A DNA stretch of 64,000 bases from Canna indica. Lineage: Eukaryota > Streptophyta > Magnoliopsida > Zingiberales > Cannaceae. Position 1 is the first letter of the stretch; each line of letters starts with the position of its first letter. Where the stretch lies: NCBI GenBank assembly GCA_034359265.1, contig CP136890.1, positions 29,244,501 through 29,308,500 on the forward strand, in the 5' to 3' direction. Below are positions 43,974-53,944 of this stretch, piece after piece. The position numbers and the translations under genes are program-made. Below the pieces are notes generated by a model. That model saw only the letters and a list, made by a program, of their open reading frames with translations. It was not told the origin of the DNA and did no database searches.

Positions 43974-44408
43974 CTATCTGTCGGCGAAGCGCACATGGCA
44001 GTAGGAATTACTGACCTTGCTACTGCTTATCATTTTGTGGCAAGCTTCTAAATTAGTGATATGACGTGTCAAAGGGTGCAGTGCGTTAGATGCGAAGCTG
44101 TCATTGGGTGCGACCTGTTCCAATCGGGCCTTCTGAAGATAGGCCATAGTTAGCAGAGTTTCTAGCTCAGATAGAGTCTTGTGAGTCTGTGCTGTGTGGA
44201 TCCTAAAAATGCGAACAGCCCAATCGTCTTTTTCATCCATTGACTGTGCATCTTCATACATCATTTGACCAGTTAGGCGCTCCAGTTCAGCTAGGCCTGT
44301 TGAACCACTAAGTACTGCCCAATGTTGAGCAGTCATTATGGCTCTTCTTGTTGTGGCATAAGTCTGTCGATTTGCATCAGCAAGTTGTTTGAGGCTGTCC
44401 AGGATCAT
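43974..44408 (-). CDS. EPRV fourth ORF, complete copy
   Basis: A 144-residue frame on the minus strand, MILDSLKQLADANRQTYATT to SYCHVRFADR. It is predicted mostly helical, with a leucine-rich LSELETLLTMAYLQKARLEQ stretch. I recognise no family. In the virus it lies after the polyprotein stop and before the promoter, judged from 44485-45298. In tungroviruses a fourth ORF occupies that place and is made from a spliced RNA; the minus-strand sequence just before this ATG is TTTTCTTTCTTTTAG, an excellent splice acceptor. Badnaviruses usually lack such a gene. The second tandem copy has one residue changed (ADANR to VDANR). Confidence 0.7.
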   Translation of the reverse strand: MILDSLKQLADANRQTYATTRRAIMTAQHWAVLSGSTGLAELERLTGQMMYEDAQSMDEKDDWAVRIFRIHTAQTHKTLSELETLLTMAYLQKARLEQVAPNDSFASNALHPLTRHITNLEACHKMISSSKVSNSYCHVRFADR

Positions 44409-44962
44409 CTAAAAGAAAGAAAATATAAGAACATATTATAATATTGTGAATTTGTTAAGGGGGTTTCACTTCCCCCAATAGTGATTAGACCTTGCTACTG
44501 CTTATCATTTTGTGGCAAGCTTCTAAATTAGTGATATGACGCGTCAAAGGGTGCAGTGCGTTAGATGCGAAGCTGTCATTGGGTGCGACCTGTTCCAATC
44601 GGGCCTTCTGAAGATAGGCCATAGTTAGCAGAGTTTCTAGCTCAGATAGAGTCTTGTGAGTCTGTGCTGTGTGGATCCTAAAAATGCGAACAGCCCAATC
44701 GTCTTTTTCATCCATTGATTGTGCATCTTCATACATCATTTGACCAGTTAGGCGCTCCAGTTCAGCTAGGCCTGTTGAACCACTAAGTACTGCCCAATGT
44801 TGAGCAGTCATTATGGCTCTTCTTGTTGTGGCATAAGTCTGTCGATTTGCATCAACAAGTTGTTTGAGGCTGTCCAGGATCATCTAAAAGAAAGAAAATA
44901 TAAGAACATATTATAATATTGTGAATTTGTTAAGGGGGTTTCACTTCCCCCAATAGTGATTA
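44013..44962. repeat. 475-bp tandem duplication (EPRV fourth ORF)
   Basis: 44013-44487 and 44488-44962 are head-to-tail copies that differ at only a few bases (for example GACGTG/GACGCG and GACTGTG/GATTGTG). The unit begins GACCTTGCTACTGC and ends CAATAGTGATTA. It covers the first about 130 codons of the fourth ORF plus the splice-acceptor region. Confidence 0.93.
44485..44883 (-). pseudogene. EPRV fourth ORF, tandem copy without its C-terminus
   Basis: The minus-strand frame matches the complete copy for 131 residues and then meets the duplication junction and stops. Its upstream side preserves the natural context: the polyprotein stop at 44963-44965, an 80-base spacer, a pyrimidine tract with AG, then the ATG at 44883. 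Confidence 0.85.
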
Positions 44963-45298
44963 TTAGTCGTTGGTAATGAATTTGCCCTTCCGGAGGGCTT
45001 CAGCATCTCTTTCTGGTGGTGTTTCCCCTTCTTCTAGTTCTGGACTTGGTGGACAATGTATACTTATCTGTTGAACCATCTCCTTGAGGAAGTCATGAGG
45101 TCCTTCTGTGTGGTTAATGTAGTTGACAGTCTTCTTTTTTAATTTGCTCATGGCTTTAGAAAAGTGTTCATCTTCTTCCTGAATCATTTCTGCGTAGTTT
45201 TCCTCTGGTGTTTTTCCTTTGTAAGAACATTCTGGTCTGTCAGCTTCCACCGGTGTTTTACCTTTAGAGGATTCCAGTAATACTTCTGGCCCTGGAAG
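44963..45298 (-). pseudogene. EPRV polyprotein C-terminal end with natural stop
   Basis: The minus strand encodes SKGKTPVEADRPECSYKGKT, then a KAMSKLKKKTVNYINHTEG segment and EMVQQISIHCPPSPELEEGE, and ends GKFITND with a stop at 44963. This is the only copy showing where the polyprotein ends. Its N-terminal side meets an inverted copy of itself at 45298, forming a palindromic junction. Confidence 0.82.
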
Positions 45299-45680
45299 AG
45301 TATTCTCCCCTTTACGTTGGGAAGAGATGCCCACATGGGATGAATACATGGAAGAAAAAATTAAAGAAGCAAGAAGGGAAAAGGCTTTATTTGATGAGCA
45401 GACACGACGGCTAGAACAAATCATGAGAGGCGTAAGTACTCCAGGGCCAGAAGTATTACTGGAATCCTCTAAAGGTAAAACATCGGTGGAAGCTGACAGA
45501 CCAGAATGTTCTTACAAAGGAAAAACACCAGAGGAAAACTACGCAGAAATGATTCAGGAAGAAGATGAACACTTTTCTAAAGCCATGAGCAAATTAAAAA
45601 AGAAGTCTGTCAACTACATTAACCACACAGAAGGACCTCATGACTTCCTCAAGGAGATGGTTCAACAGATAAGTATAGTA
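45299..45680 (+). pseudogene. EPRV polyprotein C-terminal piece, plus copy
   Basis: The plus strand encodes MPTWDEYMEEKIKEARREKA, a charged helix, followed by the same SKGKTSVEADRPECSYKGKT stretch and on to EMVQQIS. It then breaks at about 45677 into LINE-like DNA. It forms an inverted repeat with 45130-45298. This is the right edge of the viral block. Confidence 0.82.
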
Positions 45681-45689
45681 GCTTAGGTA

Positions 45690-45960
45690 TAATGTTCAAC
45701 AAATTAATAGGTCTGAAATTATTAGGAAAAGTAGCAATGATCGTTTTCGAAAGATATATTAAGAACCAAATAGTTTTTAGGAATTCTTGAGTTATCCCAT
45801 CCGGTCCAGAAGATTTACAATAACCTAAGACTAGGACAACGCACTCAATGAATTTTTGCCATTGAGAATTCTCACGTGAGTTCTCCTGAAGTTGTACTTG
45901 AGAATGCCACCATTGAATAAGAAGAACTCCAATCAATAGCTTTGCTAGAGATAGGTACGT
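45690..45960 (-). pseudogene. LINE reverse transcriptase fragment
   Basis: The minus strand encodes KSSGPDGITQEFLKTIW, then after an apparent deletion NNFRPINLLNIIPKLL. These are the plant LINE hallmarks (K-x-P-G-P-D-G and F-R-P-I-S-L-x-N). Only about 90 residues remain, and the usual intervening LIPK segment is missing. Confidence 0.75.
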
Positions 45961-47560
45961 AGTTCATCCAAGATATACCAGTAAAGTAATTGTGAAAAGA
46001 AGATGCAATGACTCCATGACCAACAAATTAAAATTCCCCCTCAATAGTCAATTGTAAAGGCCATTGACTACCGCATGAAAAAACTGTTATGATCTCCGAT
46101 CGAGTTGTGTTATGTACAATTGACATGATCGTCAAAGAGTGTTTCACGAGTTCCAACCCTCTCACAACATTTCTTTCAAGTTGAGTTGATTCCACTCAAC
46201 TTGGTATAGGAGCCTGTCTGATTTGCTCCAGTAAACAACTCGAGTCGAACTGAGGAGACCTACCTATATATTCTCATAGGTGAACTTATCAAAGATATAG
46301 GCATATGACTAGATACCAGTCGATCACTTAGACTTTTATACGCCCTCCATTTATTGTTTATTTTGTTTCTCAAAGAGAGTCATCGAAAGTGATTAACATC
46401 ACTCCGGACTAACAAAAAAGAAAGCTAAAAATCAAAAGGAATCTTCAAAAATCTGCACGAATTTGACAACAATATGGTTGGAGTGAGTAAGCCAAGCACC
46501 CATGCATATGGTGGGGCAGTTGATGCTCATTGGATGGACAGTAGAAGCTCTAACCCTACCCCATATATGGAATTATAATAATAATGCTCGACTCCACCCG
46601 ACCATGTCACCAAGACATTCTTATCGAATCATCCCACTGTCCCATGTATGTCCATCCCATTCCGATTCTTTTTCTTCTACTTCTCCTGAACCAATCATAT
46701 CTTTTTGGACCAACCCATAGATACTCTTTCAGTTAGGTCTACTCATACTTCAGGTTCAATCTTTTAATCAATTTTTATCTTTACACTGTTCTCTACTTTA
46801 TTAATTTCAATTCATATATTAATTTACCAAAAATTGAGTTGGCCAAGAGTTGAATGAATCAACTGGATCTGGCCAAGCTGATTAGAGCTAGTCTTTCTGG
46901 GAGCTGGTTTCTGATCACCCAATGGGAATTATTAGTACATCAGTTGGCCATAATGACTGAGCATAAGAGGTTTCCATTGTGTTCTCCCTTTCCAGCCAGC
47001 ATGCAAAGACATGGAGATATGTACCATGTGATGTAATTCATCAATTGGCACTTGGCAGACCATGGTCCCATGCAGTTGAATGAAACTGCATTTCCATGTT
47101 CTTTGCTCTTTCAACCAGTTTTAACTACAGCATGAAAATAAAGGTGTGGGAATTGGGAGGGGGGAAAAGAGGAAAAGACTTGATTCCTACTCTCCCCCCT
47201 CCATAACTGGCTTTTCTCCTTGAACTAAACTACCAAAACCACTGTATTTTTTGGGATCAGAGAAAGAGGAAAGAGAAAGCAAAAGAAATACATAGAGAGT
47301 AGTAACAAAGAAGAAAGAGAAGCAGACAGGAGAAGATCCCTAGGAATGTGGCAGAGATAAAGGAGGAAGGAAGTGGCCCCCCCTTCGCTTCTTCCCATTC
47401 ACTAGATCTCTCTACTTTTAGTGCTCCTGTTCAAGGTCCTGGATGGTTGATATTTGCACAATTCCATCTTATAGTTTGTGAGGTAAACTCGAATCCATTT
47501 TAAAATTGTACCAAATTACATAATTGAATCAAGAAAAAAAAAGAAGAAAAATAAGCAGTT
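45961..47560. other. Intergenic DNA left of the copia element
   Basis: No protein family was recognised. A purine-rich stretch at 47145-47345 followed by CTTCCCATTCACTAGATCTCTC could be an old 5' untranslated region, but no coding sequence follows. The DNA reaches the copia LTR at about 47560. Confidence 0.4.
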
Positions 47561-48385
47561 ACAGTACTGAGCCCGGCCCCGCCCAGGTGGGCTGGACAGC
47601 TGGGCCGAGCCCAGCCCACGCGCCTGCAGGCGCATGGCTGCCGCCCGCATGCATTGCAAGAGGGCCAACTGATGGCTGCCGCTCGCGTACATTGCACGCG
47701 GGCCAGCAGCCTCACCCGCCTGCACGCAGGCGCTCTTCCTCTGCACGAGCCCAGCGCGTGATGCTGGGCTTTATCTCCAACGAATGCAGATTTCTTCAAG
47801 CCGCCAACCTTGGCTTCCTCAAATCTGAAGCCTTCAATTCGCACACGCCTGCCACCTCCAAACGCATATTTCTTCGGTCAATTTTATCACCCCAGCCGTC
47901 AGATTGAGATTGAACGCACAAATCAATAATGCAGCGAGATTTTTTCCTAAAATCTCTCAAAGAATGAGCAAACGTCGACTCCTCCTTACAGTATAAAAAG
48001 GGGTCCAATATATAGTTCTAAATCATCATGACATCTCATCTTTTTTATTTCTCAAGCAAAATTCTTTTCCGGCGGCTCTCTTCTCCTTCACACCGTCTCA
48101 GGCAGAAGCAAGAAGATCAAGGACGTCGCATCCATAATTTTTCAAGCAGAAGTAGGAATCCAAATTTCGTGGTGCAAAAAAATATCCAAGTCCAAGCAAT
48201 TTTTTTTTTTACAATTTAGTTATCAGTGCCCTTTTCTTCTCGTGGAGTAGGCCCGGTACCCCGCCGAGCCGAACCACATAAATTTTGATGTTTTTTGTGT
48301 TTTCTGGATTTATTCATTTTAGTACTTTTGCTTTTGGCGTATGGATTTTTGGATCATTGCAAGAAGACTCGTTTTCTACCTAATA
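47560..48385 (+). repeat. Copia 5' LTR
   Basis: From GAGCCCAGCGCGTGATGCTG onward it matches 55300-55384 and 63078-63384. It carries a TATA box, TATAAAAA, at 47992-47999, which the 3' LTR lacks. The GC-rich first part (47570-47760) holds two imperfect copies of a GGCTGCCGC(C/T)CGC...ATTGCA unit and has no counterpart in the 3' LTR, so its membership in the LTR is uncertain. Confidence 0.7.
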
Positions 48386-48389
48386 GTTA

Positions 48390-48402
48390 TGGTATCATAG
48401 CC
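48390..48402 (+). promoter_or_regulatory. Copia primer-binding site
   Basis: TGGTATCATAGCC differs by one base from TGGTATCAGAGCC, the complement of the initiator tRNA-Met 3' end. It stands between the 5' LTR and the gag start at 48414. Confidence 0.75.
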
Positions 48403-48413
48403 AACAATCCATA

Positions 48414-48937
48414 ATGTCATGGGCAAAATATGAAATTCAAAAATTGGACCATAATGTCAACTACTCGTTATGGGCTTTGAAGATGGAAGCAATATTGGTT
48501 AAGGAGAACCTATAGGACACTATTCATGGACGGGACGAGATGGAAGACACCGAAAGGGAAAAGGACCGAGCCGATTAAAGTGCTAAAGCAACCTTGTATA
48601 TGAGCGTCTGCGACGAGGCACTATGAGAAGTCGCATCAGAAAAGACCGCTGCAGATGTATGGAAAAAGATTGCTACAATCTACTAGGATAAAACTCTAAC
48701 AAGTAAGATGACACTTAGACAGAAATTATATTTTTTACGCATAACTGATGACACTTTTGTTAAAAATCATATTAACACTTTTCGTTCTATTCTTGCTGAT
48801 CTTGAGGATATGGGAGTTGCTTTTGAGGAAGAATATGAGACTTTTATGATTTTAATTACTCTCCCTGCTTCTTATAAGAATTTTCGTGAAAGTTTATTGT
48901 ATGACAAGAAGAACTACATTCACTCTGACCTCTAAGG
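48414..48937 (+). pseudogene. Copia gag remnant
   Basis: It begins MSWAKYEIQKLDHNVNYSLW, then has stops, and becomes open from about 48708 with MTLRQKLYFLRITDDTFVKN and LPASYKNFRESLLYDKKNY. This is the UBN2-type Gag of the TNT 1-94 group. The C-terminal part with the zinc knuckle and the whole protease are deleted; the next sequence is integrase. Confidence 0.82.
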
Positions 48938-49620
48938 ACCTTCACCGGTTGAATCTCAAGGAGGATCTCGATACATGCTTACATTATTGATGATTACTCC
49001 AGGAAGGTATGGGCATATTTTATTAAAAATAAATTTGATGTCTAAATTTCAATATTGGAAGGCAATGATCGAGAAGCAAATCGGTAGATATGTTCGGACC
49101 CTACGAACTGACAATGGCCTAGAATTTTGGAGTGGAGAATTTAAAGACTTTTGCTCTAGGGAAGGGATCATAAGACATCACACAGTACCCCACACACCTC
49201 AGCAGAACGGAGTAGCAGAAAGGGTGAACCGCACCATCATAGAAAGGGTAAGATGCATGCTTTTTAATGCTAACTTTTCTAAAAGTTTTAGGCAGAGGTT
49301 GCATCCACCGCTTGCTATCTGATAAATCGATCTCCGTCTTCATCAATTGAATTCAAGACGGCCAAGGAAAAATAATGGACCGGGTCGCCAGCTTCTTATG
49401 ACTATCTTAAAATTTTTGGGAGCATTATCTATATCAGGGTGAATGAAGGAAAATTAGAACCTACATCAAAGAAATGTATTTTCTTAGGATATCCTAGCGG
49501 AGTGAAATGCTATAAAGTGTGGTGTCTAAATAATTGTGAAGTAGAAATTCATAGAGATATGATGATGAACATGTACTCTTGAAAATGAAAAAGGAGGACC
49601 AAGAAGAGGACTCTGAGGAA
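48938..49620 (+). pseudogene. Copia integrase remnant
   Basis: GPSPVESQGGSRYML begins the core. RTLRTDNGLEFWSGEFKDFC carries the second catalytic D, and HTVPHTPQQNGVAERVNRTI carries the catalytic E. A frameshift in ML-LIDDYSR scrambles the region between. Downstream (49400-49560) traces such as LGYPSGVKCYKVWCL remain in another frame. Confidence 0.82.
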
Positions 49621-49756
49621 CCTACATCTCTAGTGCCACAAAAAGAAACACCACCTTAGCCTGCTACCCAAGAATTATGGTTCTCTACACCTACGCCTCG
49701 ACCACCTTCTACAGAAGTCAATGACACTGCTTCATTAGAACAAACTACTGAAGAAC

Positions 49757-50537
49757 ATGTTTAGGTCTAGGAGGAGCCACAGCGGGTCGAGGAGGAGCAA
49801 TATCAAGTTGAGGAGGAGTCCTTATTCCATCGCCCTCAACCGACCTACGCGAGCATCACGTCCTAATTCTAGGTATGCAAATATTACTACATATGCTTTT
49901 GCAGTGGCTGAAGAAACACCGTGCACTGAAGAACCAGTCTCTTATAAAGAAGTCCTAAATCGTACAGATTCAAGAAAGCGGCATGAAGCTCGACTTATGA
50001 AGCCTCCACCGCATAAGAAACTTGTTGGGTGCAAGTGGATCTACAAACTCAAAGAAAGCGGTATCTATAAAGCTCGGCTTGTGGCAAAGGGATACAGTGA
50101 AAAGGAAGGTATTGACTATAAAGATATTTTTTCTCTTGTGGTTAAACATACTTCTATTCTTGTTCTTCTAGCATTAGTAGCCAATGCAAGACTTGGAGTT
50201 AGAACAACTCGACGTAAAGACAACTTTCCTAAAGAAGAAATCTACATAACACAACCAAAAGGGTTTGAAGAGAAAAACAAAGTTGATCATGTCTACCTCC
50301 TTAAGAAGTCACTCTATGGCGTCAAGCAATCTCCTAGACAATGGTATAAGATGTTTGATCAGTTTATGATCGGTATTGGTCTCAGTAGATCATCTTTTGA
50401 CATTTGTGTTTATTTAAAGAAATCAATTAGTTCTATGATTTATCTGCTCCTTTATATTGATGATATGCTTATTGCGGCAAAAGATATTACTGAAATAGAC
50501 AGGCTTAAGAAACACCTTAAGGGTGAATTTGACATGA
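49757..50537 (+). pseudogene. Copia reverse transcriptase, N-terminal part
   Basis: Motifs: KKLVGCKWIYKLKESGIYKA, RLVAKGYSEKEGIDY, VYLLKKSLYGVKQSPRQWY and the active-site LLLYIDDMLIAAKD. The frame is fairly open but with internal losses near 50190-50220. It is cut at GEFDM by CACTA-2 and continues at 54261 (DLGVARKIL). Confidence 0.87.
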
Positions 50538-50689
50538 TCATTATACATCAAAACAATTATATTTATATTTATAATTATTCACAATAGTATAAAAACTATT
50601 CAAATACAAAATTGAAGTATCAATATCCAAACAAAATAAATTAAACAAGTATAGTATCTAAGTAACAAAGTCAATATAAAAAAAATCTC

Positions 50690-52212
50690 ACGATGACGAT
50701 GGAGGATGGTCTGGATCATATGGCGGGGTCTGGAGTGCTTGAGTGTACACCGGCCTGGACTGACTCGAGGACGATGGGGATCAGATGATGCCGAAGAGAT
50801 GCCTGCTCCGGGATGACCTGACATGTTGCGTTGCATAGCATGCATCTTCGCCATCATTTGACTCTGGCGCTCCATCATCTCAGTCTGACGCGCGACTGTC
50901 TCCTCTAGTGTCCTTATCCTGCTACTATGATCATAACTGAATCTAGAAGTGGACGGCCGCTCACCAGTGATCGGAGGGGTCGGTGCCCCAAGTGGCCCTA
51001 GCACGGCTCGCGCATGACCACTATCTGCAAAGCCATATACGCGGCCATGGTCCCAGCCACCTGCGGCCTCGACCCAAGCTGCTGCGTCAAAGTCCTCGGG
51101 GGTGCCCCCGTGCTGCACCACCGTCTGGCTGTAGGTCTCCTACACGAGTTTGATTTTTTGTTTAATATTTATCATAAAACTTAAATTATAAATATATAAT
51201 GAATAATTTAAACAAATATATCGTTACTATAATGTATGCAGTGCGGTTGTTGATGTACTCCCCCGTCCCATGTACTCGACGGTGGGTCCGTTCAAACACT
51301 GTCATCGGGGAGGGTCGCTGGACAGTCCCGTCATCCGACATCGTCGTCTACATTTACAAAACAAATACATTAATTAGTACAAATAGTAACAAATAAAATA
51401 TATAATTAAAAGGTATACTTACCATACGGTTCGCGTGCACTGCAAATGCAATAGAGCCGCCGGTGTGATGTGCTGCTCCCCCCGACATGCGATTTCTAGC
51501 CGCATTCCTAGAAATCTCCTGCCATCGATTCGTCGACCATATTCCCACGAGCTGGTCCCATATATTCGGAGTAATCCAATCGGGGCCGTATCCCCGAGTC
51601 TCTGTAATGTTAGTAGTCCCTGCTCGTGCCATCGTCTGGGATCAGGCCTGCCCCAACTGCCCATTGTACCTCGCTCGGGAAATAACCTCCCAGACAGCGT
51701 AAATGAAGGACCTCTAGTCCTCAGCCCATGAATAGCTAGCCTGCAAAATAATAATATCAGTACCAATATTAATCTTCATGCATGTATAAAAAATAATAAT
51801 ACATGCCTCAAACTCGCGTCATAACATGTCGACGTGCTCACTAGGCACGTGAGCCACGTAGGCCATGCCCCGTGCATGTATCGTTGAATGGTAGAAGAAA
51901 TGCTCCTCGACACTTCTTCTTGCTCGAACCTGCACAACAAAAATAAAATTTAATATTATATTATGATATAATAAATTTGTAATGATTCATAATTCATGAT
52001 ATATTATCGCTCCCCAATCACGCTAATAAATCTACGTGACTCTGTGGCTGGTGGAGGCTGCCACCTGTTTGGCCCGCGTGGCCACCTACGTCTGGATGTA
52101 CTAGCCTCAGCAGTATCATCGGTAGGAGGATCAGCAGCATGAGTAAGTGCTGGAGTCTCACCGATCGGAGACTCTGAAGCTCTCCTGCGACGATAACCAC
52201 GACTAGACATAT
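50690..52212 (-). pseudogene. Second CACTA gene (Ptta/En-Spm type) of CACTA-2
   Basis: On the minus strand, five exon-like pieces are better preserved than in the other copies: MSSRGYRRRRASESPIGETP (52210 leftward), a piece with MHGAWPTWLTCL (about 51930-51810), a piece with RLGDTAPIGLLRIYG and a region corresponding to WQEISRNAARNRMSGGAAHH (about 51740-51420), a piece with DDGTVQRPSPMTVFERTHRR (about 51350-51240), and the last, MVQHGGTPEDFDAAAWVEAA with VYGFADSGHARAVLGPLGAP and a methionine/glutamine-rich coiled coil (51121-50690). Splice sites were not verified. It may encode a DNA-binding accessory transposase protein. Confidence 0.68.
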
Positions 52213-52285
52213 CTGTCGAATAGACATATAATCAGATTATTGTATAAATAGTAGAGATATATTTAATAAAATATATAGTTTACAA

Positions 52286-52948
52286 TTATTCCTCATCATC
52301 TGAGTAATAGTCTTCGAATTCTTCCTCTTCTTCCTCTTCTTTCTCTTCTTCATCTTCTTCATCTCCAGCTTCCTCAATTTCATGATCGTCATCATCAGCA
52401 CATTCAACTTCTAATTGAATTAACGTTGTGTTTGCATCCTCGAGTATTGGAATAATACGATCTACATTAGGAGGATCATCTTCTTGATAGAAACCATTTG
52501 TCATATCAGGTATCAGCTCATTTTCTCCTGCTATCGGATCAATTTTTCCTTTACCTTTAGTCTTACAGACTACATGCCAATCTACTCTATCTTTATTTCG
52601 AACCGAATACTTCGCGTAATATACTTGTTCGGCTTGTGATGTCAATATAAAAGGCTCATTTGCTGCCAATTTAGATTTGTAATTAACCTCAACAAGTTTG
52701 TATTTTGGATGAACTTTCATGCCCCTTTCTGTTGTATCGAACCAATGACATCTAAATAGGATAACTGATTTCAAGCCGAAGTAGTGCAACTCTATTACTT
52801 CTTCCACCAGTCCACAAAAATCCATATCACATTCAACATAGGTTGTCCCTTTCACGTAGACCCCGGCATTCATCGTCTTCTTTGTAAAAGCATATTCCAC
52901 CGTGTGAAATTTGTACTCATTAACAAAATATCCGCTATAGCACGACAC
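52286..52948 (-). pseudogene. CACTA-2 transposase C-terminal part (DUF4216-like)
   Basis: An open frame of 220 residues with SGYFVNEYKFHTVEYAFTKK, VKGTTYVECDMDFCGLVEEV, FRCHWFDTTERGMKVHPKYK and a long acidic tail (EEAGDEEDEEEKEEEEEEE). It is the best-preserved copy of the domain that is broken in CACTA-1 at 10490-11190. The upstream transposase core is missing, so this is only the tail of the protein. Confidence 0.78.
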
Positions 52949-53944
52949 TAGTCACGACGGTCCACTAACAAACTCAAATATTATTTCATCTATTTCAGCT
53001 TTGTGATCTTTGCTGTAAGTCTGAATCCAAGTAGGGAAATCACGATTCTGTAATCTCTCCAATTCTTCATCGTTGTGAATAGAGTATTTTTGCACCGTCG
53101 TATAAAAAATCATCTACTTCTTTTACACGAACATACAACCACCGAACGAATCTAAGGTTTTGCTAAATCATATCCGACTCGTCGATGCGTACGTGAAACA
53201 TATCAACTCGTCGGATGGATGATTATTTTCTAAATATTTCGAGTCAGTTCGAGTCCATATTGGACAATTCTGACACAAGTCCAAATTAGATGATTCCGGC
53301 GGGAGTCCGAAATGAACGATTCCGGCGCGCGTCCGAAGTGGACAATTCCGATGCGAGTCCACTGAGGACAAATTCGGACTAATTAACAATATTTTAACTA
53401 ATTAATTAATATTAATCTACAACATTTTAACTAATTTAAATAATTAACCTACCATTATTAAATATTAATCTAACTAAATTAAACTAAAAATTAATATAAA
53501 CTCTAAAAATTAATCTAAACCCTAAAAATTAATCTAACAAATTAAACAATTAATCTAAAAAATTAAACAATTAAACAAATAATTAATTAACAATTAAATA
53601 ATTAAATAAAAAATTATAGAAATATCATTTCCGGCGCCGGAGTCCGGTGGACTCCGGCACCGGCGTCCAGTGTGCAGACACTGTGTTCGGACTCTGTACA
53701 AGCTCTGGCGGCGGCCATCGGCCGTTCGTCGTCGGCCGAAACCCTAAAAATAGGGTTTTGGCTGGATTTTACTTTGGGATCAATGGGGAAGGCCGGGCAG
53801 CGAGAAATACCTAAAATCGGCGGCCGAGGATGGACGGCAGCGTCGGCAACTCGGCAGCGTTGGCGTCGGCAGCGACGGCGAGAGGCGTGAGGAGCAGGCG
53901 GCGGCAGCAGCGGGAGGAAGAAGGGGTGGGCGCGACTTGCGACC

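Larger units (their letters stand above)
34941..45680. mobile_element. Endogenous pararetrovirus mosaic, badnavirus/tungrovirus type (Caulimoviridae)
   Basis: About 16 viral segments in both orientations adjoin one another without host DNA between them. They cover a leader with tRNA-Met primer site, a virion-associated protein gene, movement and coat protein domains, aspartic protease, reverse transcriptase, RNase H, the polyprotein C-terminus, a fourth gene and a promoter. Segment order and orientation do not match any viral genome, and several segments occur twice or three times. Sequence differences among copies are few. No continuous run encodes a whole polyprotein: breaks lie inside the coat, protease, reverse transcriptase and RNase H regions, and one copy has a frameshift near 38803. 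Integration without any retrovirus-like integrase is usual for this virus family. Confidence 0.93.

Noticed and set aside
34941..45680. An intact, potentially infectious integrated virus
   Set aside because: Segments are out of order and inverted. The protease, reverse transcriptase and RNase H domains are split by breakpoints, and the coat zinc knuckle is missing. The two movement/coat copies have a frameshift and a lost start respectively.
47145..47470. A microRNA precursor or 5' leader of a host gene
   Set aside because: The purine-rich stretch resembles a plant leader, but I saw no matching mature microRNA, no hairpin with adequate pairing and no downstream coding exon.
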